The position numbers and the translations under genes are program-made. From Comamonas_C sp026954015 (GTDB lineage: Bacteria > Pseudomonadota > Gammaproteobacteria > Burkholderiales > Burkholderiaceae_C): a DNA stretch of 64,000 bases. The stretch covers positions 62,001 through 126,000 of the forward strand of contig JAPSFS010000001.1 in NCBI GenBank assembly GCA_035063785.1. Direction: 5' to 3'. The notes under the pieces are model-generated. The model saw only the letters and a program-made list of their open reading frames with translations, had not been told where the DNA came from and made no database searches. Positions 41,969 through 50,806 of the stretch are shown here, piece by piece; position 1 is the first letter of the stretch, and each line of letters opens with the position of its first letter.

Positions 41969-43428
41969 AACACCTGATCAACGGCAAGCCGGTCCCTGGC
42001 ACCGATTACTTCGAGACCGTCAACCCCGCCACGCAAGGTGTGCTGGCCGAAGTCGCCAGTGGCGGCGAGGCTGAGGTCAACGCCGCGGTCGCCGCGGCCA
42101 AAGAAGCATTTCCGAAATGGGCCGGCCTGCCCGCGACCGAGCGCGCGAAAAAGGTGCGCGCCCTGGGCGACCTGATTGCCCGGCACGTACCCGAGATCGC
42201 CCGCACCGAAACCGACGACACCGGGCAGGTGATCGCCCAGACCGGCAAGGGCCTGATTCCGCGCGCGGCCGACAACTTTTGCTACTTTGCCGAGATGTGC
42301 ACGCGCGTGGACGGCCACACCTACCCCACGCCCACGCACCTGAACTACACGCTGTTCCATCCGGTGGGCGTGTGCGCGCTGATCAGCCCGTGGAACGTGC
42401 CCTTCATGACGGCCACCTGGAAGGTGGCGCCCTGCCTGGCCTTCGGCAACACGGCGGTGCTGAAGATGAGCGAACTCAGCCCGATGACGGCCGCGCGCCT
42501 GGGCGAGCTGGCGCTGGAGGCGGGCATCCCCGCCGGTGTGCTGAACGTGGTGCACGGCTTCGGCAAGGAAGCGGGCGAGCCGCTGTGCGCCCACCCCGAC
42601 GTGCGGGCGATTTCCTTCACCGGGTCAACCGCCACCGGCAACCGCATCGTGCGCGCCGCGGGCCTGAAGAAGTTCAGCATGGAGCTGGGCGGCAAGTCGC
42701 CCTTCGTCGTCTTCGACGACGCCGACCTGGAGCGCGCGCTGGACGCCGCCGTGTTCATGATCTTCTCCAACAACGGCGAGCGCTGCACCGCCGGCAGCCG
42801 CATCCTGGTGCAGCAAAGCCTCTACGCCGACTTCGCGCAAAAGTTTGCCGAGCGCGCGAAGAAGATCACCGTGGGCGACCCGCAGGACGAGCACACCATC
42901 GTCGGCCCGATGATCTCTCAGGGCCACTTGGCCAAGGTGCGCAGCTACATCGAGCTGGGCCCCAAGGAGGGCGCGACGCTGCTGTGCGGCGGGCTGGAGC
43001 GCCCGTCCTACGCGCCCGAACTCGCGGCGCGGGTTGCGGGCGGCAACTACGTCTGGCCCACGGTGTTTGCCGACGTGGACAACCGCATGCGGATCGCGCA
43101 GGAGGAAATCTTCGGCCCCGTGGCCTGCCTGATCCCGTTCAAGGACGAGGCGGACGCCATCGCCAAGGCCAACGACATCCAGTACGGGCTTTCGAGCTAC
43201 GTCTGGAGCGAGAACCTCGGCCGCGCCCACCGCGTGGCCGCTGCGATTGAGGCCGGCATGTGCTTCGTCAACAGCCAGAACGTGCGCGATTTGCGCCAGC
43301 CCTTCGGCGGCACCAAGGCCAGCGGCACCGGGCGCGAGGGCGGCACCTGGAGCTACGAGGTTTTTCTGGAGCCCAAGAACGTCGCGGTCTCGATGGGCAG
43401 CCACCCGATTCCGCGCTGGGGCGCCTGA
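41959..43428 (+). CDS. hpaE: 5-carboxymethyl-2-hydroxymuconate semialdehyde dehydrogenase
   Basis: A 489-residue NAD-dependent aldehyde dehydrogenase, the step after ring cleavage by HpaD. It has ISPWNVPFMTATWKVAPCLA, the cofactor loop FTGSTATGNRIV, the general-base Glu in ELGGKSP, and the catalytic Cys in NNGERCTAGSR (residue about 276). The end of the frame gives PRWGA. ATG 41959 is formed by the dispersed repeat; a GTG at 41947 is possible. Flanked by hpaG2 and a Bug gene. Confidence 0.93.
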   Translation: MKIEHLINGKPVPGTDYFETVNPATQGVLAEVASGGEAEVNAAVAAAKEAFPKWAGLPATERAKKVRALGDLIARHVPEIARTETDDTGQVIAQTGKGLIPRAADNFCYFAEMCTRVDGHTYPTPTHLNYTLFHPVGVCALISPWNVPFMTATWKVAPCLAFGNTAVLKMSELSPMTAARLGELALEAGIPAGVLNVVHGFGKEAGEPLCAHPDVRAISFTGSTATGNRIVRAAGLKKFSMELGGKSPFVVFDDADLERALDAAVFMIFSNNGERCTAGSRILVQQSLYADFAQKFAERAKKITVGDPQDEHTIVGPMISQGHLAKVRSYIELGPKEGATLLCGGLERPSYAPELAARVAGGNYVWPTVFADVDNRMRIAQEEIFGPVACLIPFKDEADAIAKANDIQYGLSSYVWSENLGRAHRVAAAIEAGMCFVNSQNVRDLRQPFGGTKASGTGREGGTWSYEVFLEPKNVAVSMGSHPIPRWGA

Positions 43429-43433
43429 ACGCC

Positions 43434-44402
43434 ATGCAGCGTCGCCAATTTGCAACTGTCGTGGCGGCCGCGGCCTGCGCGCCGCTGGCGGTACTCGCGC
43501 AGGCCGCCTGGCCATCCAGGCCCGTTCGCTGGGTGGTGCCGTTCACACCGGGCGGCACCACGGATTTCGTCACGCGCCTGGTCGCCGCCGAGCTGGCCCG
43601 GGTGCTGGGCCAGAGCGTGATGGTGGAGAACAAGCCGGGCGCGGGCACCGTGATCGGCGTGGACAGCGTCGCCAAGTCGGCGCCCGATGGCTACAGCTTC
43701 GTCACCGTCGCCAACAGCTTCTGCGTGAACGACACACTCATCAGGAACCTGCCCTACGACAGCCGCAAGGACCTGCGCCCCGTGGCGCTCATGGGCCTGT
43801 CGGAGCACGTGCTCGCGGCGCACCCGGCCAGCGGCATCAGGAACGTGGCCGACATCGTCGCGCAGTACCAGGCCGGCAAGCCGCTGAGCTATGCCTCGTT
43901 CGGGCAGGGTACCTCGGCGCACCTGGCCGGGGAGATGCTCAAGAGCGTGCTCGGCACCCCCAACATCGTGCACGTGCCGTACAAGGGACAGGCGCCGGCG
44001 CTGGCCGATCTGCTCGGCGGGCAGGTGACGATGATGTTCGGCAACTGGCCGGAATTTCGCACCCATGTGCGCTCGGGCAAGCTCGTGGCGGTGGGGATGG
44101 CGACCGAGAAGCGTTCCGAGTACGCGCCCGACATACCCACACTCGGAGAACAGGGCGCGCGGGTCGAGTCCAATTCATGGAACGGCATGCTCGCGCCCGC
44201 GGGCGTGCCCGACGCCGTCGTGCAGCACCTGAACGCGCTGGTGAACCGCGCGATGCAGACCCCCACCGTCACCGAGGCGTTTCACAAGGGGGGCATCGCC
44301 GCCCGCAGCACGACGCCGGAGGGGTTCGCGCAGTTCATCGACGAAGAGATCGCGCGTTACGCGGCGGTGATACGCCAGGCCGGCATCACCGCCGGAACTT
44401 GA
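43434..44402 (+). CDS. Bug/TctC-family periplasmic binding protein
   Basis: A 322-residue tripartite tricarboxylate transporter-type binding protein. The signal (RRQFATVVAAAACAPLAVLA, Tat-like RR) is followed by AWPSRPVRWVVPFTPGGTTDFVTRLVA, the Bug opening, GTVIGVDSVAKSAPDGY and IVHVPYKGQAPALADLLGG. Bug proteins bind carboxylates through ordered water. The gene is embedded between hpaE and hpaD, so it probably scavenges a pathway acid such as homoprotocatechuate or 4-hydroxyphenylacetate, but no TctA/TctB membrane genes are in the window. Confidence 0.9.
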   Translation: MQRRQFATVVAAAACAPLAVLAQAAWPSRPVRWVVPFTPGGTTDFVTRLVAAELARVLGQSVMVENKPGAGTVIGVDSVAKSAPDGYSFVTVANSFCVNDTLIRNLPYDSRKDLRPVALMGLSEHVLAAHPASGIRNVADIVAQYQAGKPLSYASFGQGTSAHLAGEMLKSVLGTPNIVHVPYKGQAPALADLLGGQVTMMFGNWPEFRTHVRSGKLVAVGMATEKRSEYAPDIPTLGEQGARVESNSWNGMLAPAGVPDAVVQHLNALVNRAMQTPTVTEAFHKGGIAARSTTPEGFAQFIDEEIARYAAVIRQAGITAGT

Positions 44403-44431
44403 ACACCGCACCTTACTTGCAGGAGATCACC

Positions 44432-45355
44432 ATGGGACAACTCGCCTTTGCGGCCAAGATCACGCACGTGCCGAGCATGTACCTGAGCGAGCTGCCGGGC
44501 CCGCGCCAGGGTTCACGCAAGGACGCGATCGAAGGGCACAAGGAAATCAGCCGCCGCTGCCGCGCGCTCGGCGTGGACACCATCGTGGTGTTCGACACCC
44601 ACTGGCTGGTCAACGCCACCTACCACCTCAACTGCGCGCCGCACTGGCAGGGCACCTACACCAGCAACGAGCTGCCGCACTTCATCAGCAACATGCACTA
44701 CAGCTTCGCGGGCAATCCTGAGCTGGGGCGGCTGCTGGCGCAGGTGTGCAACGAGCAGGGCGTGGAGACGCTGGCGCACGACGCCACCTCGCTGCAGCCC
44801 GAGTACGGCACGCTCGTGCCCATGCGCTACATGAACGAGGATGAGCATTTCAAGGTGGTGTCGGTCTCGGCGCTGTGCACGAGCCACTATCTCAACGATA
44901 GCGCGCGCCTCGGATGGGCCATGCGCGAAGCGGTGGAGAAGCACTACGACGGCAAGGTGGCGTTCCTGGCCAGCGGGTCGCTGTCGCACCGCTTTGCGCA
45001 GAACGGCCTCGCGCCCGAATTCGCATTCAAGATCTGGAGCCCATTCCTTGAACGGCTCGACCACGAGGTGATCGCGATGTGGAAGAACGGCGAGTGGCAG
45101 GACTTTTGCGCGATGCTGCCCGAATACGCGAGCAAGGGCCATGGCGAAGGCTTCATGCACGACACCGCGATGCTGCTGGGTGCGCTGGGCTGGTCCGCCT
45201 ACGACGGCAAGGTCGAGGTGCTCACGCCGTATTTCGGCGCGTCGGGCACGGGGCAGATCAACGCGGTATTCCCCGTCACCCCGCAGGACGGCAGCGCGGT
45301 GCCCGGCCCCGAAGCCTCGCGCGCCAGCAGCTATCGGGCCTTTCCGCGCCTGTAA
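44432..45355 (+). CDS. hpaD: 3,4-dihydroxyphenylacetate 2,3-dioxygenase
   Basis: A 307-residue class III (LigB-type) extradiol dioxygenase that opens the homoprotocatechuate ring to 5-carboxymethyl-2-hydroxymuconate semialdehyde with Fe(II). Probable iron ligands lie in KITHVPSMYL (His), VVFDTHWLVNA (His) and the Glu-bearing central region; GSLSHRFAQNG carries an acid/base His. AGGAG precedes ATG 44432. It is followed by hpaF. Confidence 0.95.
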   Translation: MGQLAFAAKITHVPSMYLSELPGPRQGSRKDAIEGHKEISRRCRALGVDTIVVFDTHWLVNATYHLNCAPHWQGTYTSNELPHFISNMHYSFAGNPELGRLLAQVCNEQGVETLAHDATSLQPEYGTLVPMRYMNEDEHFKVVSVSALCTSHYLNDSARLGWAMREAVEKHYDGKVAFLASGSLSHRFAQNGLAPEFAFKIWSPFLERLDHEVIAMWKNGEWQDFCAMLPEYASKGHGEGFMHDTAMLLGALGWSAYDGKVEVLTPYFGASGTGQINAVFPVTPQDGSAVPGPEASRASSYRAFPRL

Positions 45356-45405
45356 GCTGCCGGTTCGGACGCCGCGTCCGTGAACGGTACACAGGAGTTT
45401 TCCGC

Positions 45406-45864
45406 ATGCCCCACCTGATCATCAACTACTCCGGCAACCTGGACGCCATCGTCGACATGCCCGCCCTGTGCCGCGACGCGGCCGACGCCATGCTTGCGGT
45501 GCGCGATGAAGCGGGCCGGCAGGTCTTCCCCACGGGCGGCACGCGCGTGCTGGCCTATCCGGCGCCGCACTTCGCGCTGGCCGACGGCGGAGCCGCGGGC
45601 CGCGCCGCCGGGGCGGGCAAGACGGGCATCCGCGGCAGCGACCCGGGCGAATACGCGTTCATGTACGCCAACCTGCGCATGGCGCGCGGCCGCAGCGCGG
45701 CCTCGCAAAAAGCCTCGGGCGAGGCCGTGGTGTCGGCGATCCGCAAGCACCTCGACCCGCTGATGGCCACGCGCCACATCGGCCTCACGGTACAGGTGGA
45801 CGAGGGGCCGGAGGTGTTCGACCTCAAGCACAGCACCATCCATCCCTTGTTCAAGAAAGCCTGA
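45406..45864 (+). CDS. hpaF: 5-carboxymethyl-2-hydroxymuconate isomerase
   Basis: A 152-residue 4-oxalocrotonate-tautomerase superfamily enzyme (CHMI). It begins MPHLIINYSGNL; Pro after the removed Met is the catalytic base. HIGLTVQVDEGPEVFDLKHSTIHPLF at the C-terminus matches HpaF, though the insertion with several Ala/Gly residues (GGAAGRAAGAGKTG) makes it slightly longer than the enterobacterial enzyme (about 126). AGGAG lies upstream of ATG 45406. Confidence 0.93.
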   Translation: MPHLIINYSGNLDAIVDMPALCRDAADAMLAVRDEAGRQVFPTGGTRVLAYPAPHFALADGGAAGRAAGAGKTGIRGSDPGEYAFMYANLRMARGRSAASQKASGEAVVSAIRKHLDPLMATRHIGLTVQVDEGPEVFDLKHSTIHPLFKKA

Positions 45865-45867
45865 TCC

Positions 45868-46683
45868 ATGCTGACTGAAGCGCAGATCGCGCAACTCGCC
45901 GCCGAGCTGCACGCGAGCCAGAAATCGCGCGTGCAGGTGGAGCACTTCTCCAAGCGCTTCCCCGGCATGACCATCGATGACGGCTACCGCGTGAGCCGCG
46001 CCTGGGTTGCGCTGCTCAAGGCCGAGGGGCGGCGCACCATAGGCCACAAGATCGGCCTCACGAGCCGCGCGATGCAGCTCTCGAGCCAGATCACCGAGCC
46101 CGACTACGGCACGCTGCTCGACGATATGCTCTACACCTGCACGCCGGGGCAGGTGCTGTCGATTCCGACGGAGCGCTTCATCGCCCCGCGCGTCGAGGTG
46201 GAGCTGGCCTTCGTGCTCAAATCCGAGCTGAAAGGCCCGGAAATCACCGTCGAGCAAGTGCTGGCAGCTACCGAATATGTAACACCCGCGATCGAGATCA
46301 TCGACGCGCGCATCGAGCAGTTCGACCGCCACACCAAGGTGATGCGCAAGGTCTACGACACCATCAGCGACAACGCCGCCAACGCCGGTATCGTCGTCGG
46401 CGCGGGCCGGGCGGACGCGCGCACCATCGACCGTCCGTGGGTCGGCGCGATCCTGCGCCAGAACGGCATGGTCGAGGAAACGGGTCTCGCCGCCGGCGTG
46501 CAGGGCGACCCGGCCATAGGCATCGCCTGGCTCGCCAACAAGCTCGCGCCCTGGGGCGAATCGCTGCTGCCGGGGCAGATCGTGCTCGCGGGCTCGTTCA
46601 CGCGCCCGGTGGCGGCCAGCAAGGGTGACGTGTTCGTGGCGGATTACGGGCCGCTGGGCCAACTGCAATTCCAATTCGACTGA
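45868..46683 (+). CDS. hpaH: 2-oxo-hept-3-ene-1,7-dioate hydratase
   Basis: A 271-residue metal-dependent hydratase (MhpD/HpaH) that adds water to give 4-hydroxy-2-oxoheptanedioate. GHKIGLTSRAMQ, the metal-binding VEVELAFVLKSEL, EIIDARIEQFDRHTKVM and LANKLAPWGESLLPGQIVLAGSF are typical. It starts three bases after the hpaF stop and ends two bases before hpaI. Confidence 0.94.
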   Translation: MLTEAQIAQLAAELHASQKSRVQVEHFSKRFPGMTIDDGYRVSRAWVALLKAEGRRTIGHKIGLTSRAMQLSSQITEPDYGTLLDDMLYTCTPGQVLSIPTERFIAPRVEVELAFVLKSELKGPEITVEQVLAATEYVTPAIEIIDARIEQFDRHTKVMRKVYDTISDNAANAGIVVGAGRADARTIDRPWVGAILRQNGMVEETGLAAGVQGDPAIGIAWLANKLAPWGESLLPGQIVLAGSFTRPVAASKGDVFVADYGPLGQLQFQFD

Positions 46684-46685
46684 CC

Positions 46686-47480
46686 ATGCAGACCCCTGTC
46701 AACACCTTCAAGCAGGCGCTGCGCGAGCAGCGCCGCCAGATCGGCTTCTGGCTCAACCTGCCCAACACCACCGTGGCCGAGATCGCCGCGGGTGCCGGTT
46801 TCGACTGGCTGCTGATTGATGGCGAGCACACCTACCACAGCCTGGAGACCGTGCTGCACCAGCTCCAGACCATCGCCGCCTACCCGCAGACCCACGCCGT
46901 GGTGCGCGTGCCCATGGGCCTCGGGCATGTGGGCGAGATGCTGATCAAGCAGTACCTCGACCTGGGCGCGCAAACGCTGCTCGTGCCGATGATCGACACG
47001 CCCGAGCAGGCCGCGGCCGTGGTACGCGCGGCGCGCTACCCGGCGCTCGGTGACGGGCCGGGGGGCATCCGCGGCATGGCCGGCGGGCGCGCCGCGCGCT
47101 GGGGCCGCTACCAGGGCTATGTGCACGATGCCAACGACCGCGTCGGCATCATCGTGCAGGCCGAGACGCGCACCGCGATCGGCAACATCGAGGCCATCGC
47201 CGCGGTGGATGGCGTGGATGGCATCTTCATCGGCCCGGCAGATCTCTCGGCCTCGATGGGCCACCGCGGCAGCCCCGGCCACCCCGAGATGCTCGCGATC
47301 ATCGAGGACGCCACGCGCCGCATCGTGCGTGCGGGCAAGGCGGCGGGCAACCTCGCAGCGGACCGCGCCATGGCGCAGCGCTACCTCGACTGGGGCGCGA
47401 GCTTCGTGGCCGTGGGGCTGGATACCAACGTGCTGGCGCGCGAGACCACGGCGCTGGCGGACCATTTCAAGCCGCGGTGA
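46686..47480 (+). CDS. hpaI: 4-hydroxy-2-oxoheptanedioate aldolase
   Basis: A 264-residue class II HpcH/HpaI aldolase. GFDWLLIDGEHTYHSLETV holds the catalytic His, QTLLVPMIDTPEQA and GIIVQAETRTAIGNIEAI a metal Glu, and GIFIGPADLSASMGHRG the metal Asp. It splits the substrate to pyruvate and succinic semialdehyde; gabD at 53.6 kb can use the second product. It is the last clear enzyme of the homoprotocatechuate route. Confidence 0.95.
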   Translation: MQTPVNTFKQALREQRRQIGFWLNLPNTTVAEIAAGAGFDWLLIDGEHTYHSLETVLHQLQTIAAYPQTHAVVRVPMGLGHVGEMLIKQYLDLGAQTLLVPMIDTPEQAAAVVRAARYPALGDGPGGIRGMAGGRAARWGRYQGYVHDANDRVGIIVQAETRTAIGNIEAIAAVDGVDGIFIGPADLSASMGHRGSPGHPEMLAIIEDATRRIVRAGKAAGNLAADRAMAQRYLDWGASFVAVGLDTNVLARETTALADHFKPR

Positions 47481-47511
47481 GGCAGCACGCCGCACGCGCA
47501 AGGAGCAGACG

Positions 47512-48345
47512 ATGACGACGCAGTACGTTCCCCCCAAGGTCTGGCACTGGGAGCCCAAGCAGGACAACAAATTCGCCAGCATCAACCGCCCGACGGCCGG
47601 CGCGCGCTTCGAGCGCGAACTGCCCGTGGGCCGGCACCCGCTTCAGCTCTACTCGCTTGCCACCCCCAACGGCCAGAAGGTGACGATCCTGCTCGAGGAG
47701 CTGCTGCAGCAGGGCACCGTTGGCGCCGAATACGACGCCTGGCTGATCGACATCAACGAGGGCGACCAGTTCGGGAGCGGTTTCGTCGCGGTCAACCCCA
47801 ATTCCAAGATTCCGGCGCTGGTCGACCGCAGCGCGACACCGGAAATCCGCCTGTTCGAATCGGGCGCCATCCTGCTGCACCTTGCGGAAAAGTTCGGCGC
47901 CTTCATTCCGCAGACGCCCGAGGGGCGGGCGACCTGCCTGTCGTGGCTGTTCTGGCAGGTCGGCGCCGCGCCCTACCTGGGCGGTGGCTTTGGCCACTTC
48001 TACGCCTACGCGAGCGAGAAGCAGCAGTACCCGATCGACCGCTTCACGATGGAAGTCAAGCGCCAGCTCGACCTGCTGGACCGGCAGCTCGCGGCGCACG
48101 AGTACATCGCGGGGGCGGAGTACACGATCGCCGACATGGCGATCTGGCCGTGGTATGGCGCGCTGATCACGAACGAAGCCTACGGCGCCGCCGAATTCCT
48201 CGACGTGACCTCGTACCGCAACGTGCTGCGCTGGCAGCAGCAGCTCGCCGCGCGCCCGGCGGTGCGGCGCGGGCGGCTCGTGAACCGGCGCAACCAGGGT
48301 CTGCGCGAGCGCCACGCCGCGAGCGATTTCGACGGCCTGGCCTGA
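47512..48345 (+). CDS. yghU: YghU-type glutathione-dependent disulphide-bond oxidoreductase
   Basis: A 277-residue glutathione-transferase-fold protein (nu class). WHWEPKQDNKFASINRPTAGARFE is the YghU N-terminal extension, TPNGQKVTILLEELL the thioredoxin-like domain, and NPNSKIPALVD plus LFESGAILLHLAEKFG the glutathione site. AGGAG lies upstream of ATG 47512. It is cotranscribed with the hpa genes by spacing (31 bp after hpaI). A role in protecting against, or conjugating, reactive semialdehyde intermediates is inference. Confidence 0.9.
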   Translation: MTTQYVPPKVWHWEPKQDNKFASINRPTAGARFERELPVGRHPLQLYSLATPNGQKVTILLEELLQQGTVGAEYDAWLIDINEGDQFGSGFVAVNPNSKIPALVDRSATPEIRLFESGAILLHLAEKFGAFIPQTPEGRATCLSWLFWQVGAAPYLGGGFGHFYAYASEKQQYPIDRFTMEVKRQLDLLDRQLAAHEYIAGAEYTIADMAIWPWYGALITNEAYGAAEFLDVTSYRNVLRWQQQLAARPAVRRGRLVNRRNQGLRERHAASDFDGLA

Positions 48346-48357
48346 AAGAGGTTCTGC

Positions 48358-49119
48358 ATGATCACGTTGGCCGACTGCCATCCCGATGAGCGTGCCGCGC
48401 GCGTGCAACTAGCCGCCTGCTACCGCGTGTTCGCGATGCTGGGCTGGACCGAGATGATCTACAACCACATCACGCTGCGCGTGCCCGAAAGCGCCACGGG
48501 CGGGGAAAAGCACTTCCTCATCAACCCCTTCGGCCTGCACTACAGCGAGGTGACGGCGAGCAACCTGGTCAAGATCAACCTCGCTGGCGAAGTCCTGAGC
48601 GCGTCCGACTACCCGATCAACCCCGCGGGCTACGTGCTGCACGGCTGCATCCATGACGGCGTGCCGGGTGCGCACTGCGTGATGCACACGCACACGACGG
48701 CAGGCGTGGCGGTCGCGTCGCTTGCGAGCGGCTTGTCGCAAAGCAATTTCTACAGCGCGCAGCTGCACGGCATGGTGGCCTACCACGACTTCGAGGGGAT
48801 CACCATCCGCCCGAACGAAGGGCCGCGCGTGGTGGCCAGCATCGCCGGACGCAAGGCGGTGATCCTGCGCAACCACGGGTTGCTGGCGTGGGGCGAGACG
48901 CTGCCGCAGGCGTTTGCCGTGCTCTGGACGCTGCAGCGTGCCTGCGAGATCCAGCTGGCGACGCAGAGCATGGGCGCGCCATTGCCGGTGCCCGAGGCCA
49001 TCGCCGCGCAGTGCACGCGCGACTCGTTCCAGTTCGACCCGCGCCGCGGCGCGGGGCAGGACGTCTTCGACGCGCTGGTGCGGCAGTTGGACCGCACCGA
49101 CGCAAGCTACCGGCATTGA
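48358..49119 (+). CDS. Class II aldolase/adducin family protein
   Basis: A 253-residue AraD-like fold. GWTEMIYNHITLRVPE, FLINPFGLHYSEVTASNLVKI, the zinc-ligand pair in CVMHTHTTAGVAVAS and the third ligand in VILRNHGLLAWG. The family includes fuculose- and ribulose-phosphate aldolases/epimerases and many uncharacterised members with non-phosphorylated substrates. It starts 13 bases after yghU and is followed by a ThDP enzyme, which suggests a C-C bond pathway joined to hpa. The substrate is unknown. Confidence 0.85.
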   Translation: MITLADCHPDERAARVQLAACYRVFAMLGWTEMIYNHITLRVPESATGGEKHFLINPFGLHYSEVTASNLVKINLAGEVLSASDYPINPAGYVLHGCIHDGVPGAHCVMHTHTTAGVAVASLASGLSQSNFYSAQLHGMVAYHDFEGITIRPNEGPRVVASIAGRKAVILRNHGLLAWGETLPQAFAVLWTLQRACEIQLATQSMGAPLPVPEAIAAQCTRDSFQFDPRRGAGQDVFDALVRQLDRTDASYRH

Positions 49120-49168
49120 GCCGCGTGGGCGCTCACCACAATCTCCCGGAACCTGAAGGGCGTATCCG

Positions 49169-50806
49169 ATGCAAATGAATGACGTGATCGCGCACGCGCT
49201 GCGCGACATGGGGGTGGATCAACTGTTTGGCGTGATTGGCGACGCCAACCTCTTCATCGTCGACAAGTTCGTGAAGCAGGGCGGCAGATACACGAGCGCC
49301 ACGAACGAGGCCAATGCGGTGCTCATGGCCTCGGGCTACGCCCAGGTCTCGGGCACGATAGGCGTGGCCACGGTCACCTGCGGGCCGGGCCTGACCAATG
49401 CGCTCACCGCGCTCGTGGAAGGAGTCAAGGGGCATATCCCCATGGTGCTGATCACGGGCGACGGCCTGTCCAAGGTCAAGTACCACCCGCAGAAGATTCC
49501 CCACCGCGAGCTCATCATGGCCACCGGCGCGGGGTACGAGGCACCCGGCCGCGTGGAGGACGTGCAGCGCGACCTTGTGTATGCCTTCCAGCGTGCCTAC
49601 GCCGAGCGCCGGCCCATCGTGTTCAACTTTCCGTCCCACGATCTGCAGTGGCAGGACATCGGCGACTACCACCCGCCGCGCCCGCAGTACCTGCGCCGGC
49701 ACACGCAGGCGCTCGACAGCCCCGAGCTCGACGCCGCGATCGGCATCGTCGCAAGCGCCAAGCGGCCCATCGTGATCGCCGGTTACGGCGTGGTCGCGAG
49801 CGACGAGGCGGCGCAGGTGCTCAAGCTGGCCGAGCGGCTCGACGCGCCGATCATGAGCACGCTGCGCACCAAGGACCTGTACCGGGGCAATCCGCGCTAC
49901 CTCGGCGTGCTCGGCATCTCGGGGCGCATGGAGGCGATGGACGCGATCACGGTCAGCGACTGCATCGTCGCGTTCGGCGCGAGCCTGAACTTCTTCACCT
50001 CGGGCCACGGCGCGTTCTTCGACAAGAAGCGCATCGTCATGGTGCTGGGCGACGAGGCGCCGATAGGCCAGCACGGCATCGCCGACGCCACGGTGCTGGG
50101 CGGCATGGCCGCGGTGGCCGAGCGCGTGATCCACTGGCTCGACGAGGCCGAAATCGCCCCCTCGGGCTTTGCTTCCGAGGACGTGGTCAAGGACGCGGTG
50201 GCGGCCATGCAGGCCCCCTATGCGCCGCCCGAAGGCGCCGACCCGCAGGCCAAGCCGTCGGTGCAGGAAGCGCTGGCGGTGGTCGAGCAGACGGTCGAGG
50301 AAAAGCGCGTGCTCGCCACCGACGGCGGCCGCTTCATGCGCCAGCCCTGGCAGCTCATGCATGTGACCGGCCCGCGCTACTTCATGCCCGGCAACCTGTT
50401 TGGCGCGATCGGCACCGGCATAGGCTATGCGCTGGGCGGCGCCTGCGCGGCGCGGGACATTCCCACGATCGCGGTCGTCGGCGATGGCGGCTTCATGCTC
50501 GGCGGCCTCACCGACTTTCACACCGCGGTGCGCGAGCAGCTCGACCTGATCGTCGTCGTCTGCAACGACGGCGGCTACGGCGCCGAGTACCTGCATTTCA
50601 CCGACCACGATCTCGACCCGGCGCTGGCGCTGTTCGACTGGCCCGAATTCGCCGAGGTGGCGCGCGCGATGGGCGGGCAGGGCTACACGGTGCATGCGCG
50701 CGCCGATCTGGCCGGCATGAAGGATTTCATCCAGCGACGCTCGCGCAAAGGCCCGATACTCGTGGACATCAAGCTCGACCCGAAAACCATGCCCCGCACC
50801 TTCTGA
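49169..50806 (+). CDS. ThDP-dependent decarboxylase/synthase (acetolactate-synthase-like)
   Basis: A 545-residue POX/ALS-family enzyme with three domains: Pyr domain (the catalytic Glu in SATNEANAVLMASGYAQ, TVTCGPGLTNALTAL), a central domain (PIVIAGYGVV) and a PP domain (GAIGTGIGYALGGA, ThDP motif VVGDGGFMLGGLTDFHTAV...CNDGGYG). It probably decarboxylates a 2-keto acid. It resembles benzoylformate decarboxylase or acetolactate synthase but lacks the regulatory-subunit partner of the latter. It is coupled to the reductase gene through a TGATG junction. Confidence 0.87.
   Translation: MQMNDVIAHALRDMGVDQLFGVIGDANLFIVDKFVKQGGRYTSATNEANAVLMASGYAQVSGTIGVATVTCGPGLTNALTALVEGVKGHIPMVLITGDGLSKVKYHPQKIPHRELIMATGAGYEAPGRVEDVQRDLVYAFQRAYAERRPIVFNFPSHDLQWQDIGDYHPPRPQYLRRHTQALDSPELDAAIGIVASAKRPIVIAGYGVVASDEAAQVLKLAERLDAPIMSTLRTKDLYRGNPRYLGVLGISGRMEAMDAITVSDCIVAFGASLNFFTSGHGAFFDKKRIVMVLGDEAPIGQHGIADATVLGGMAAVAERVIHWLDEAEIAPSGFASEDVVKDAVAAMQAPYAPPEGADPQAKPSVQEALAVVEQTVEEKRVLATDGGRFMRQPWQLMHVTGPRYFMPGNLFGAIGTGIGYALGGACAARDIPTIAVVGDGGFMLGGLTDFHTAVREQLDLIVVVCNDGGYGAEYLHFTDHDLDPALALFDWPEFAEVARAMGGQGYTVHARADLAGMKDFIQRRSRKGPILVDIKLDPKTMPRTF

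Noticed and set aside
40816..42594. 592-codon minus-strand frame opposite hpaG1, hpaG2 and hpaE
   Set aside because: No motif and wholly covered by three well-supported genes on the other strand.
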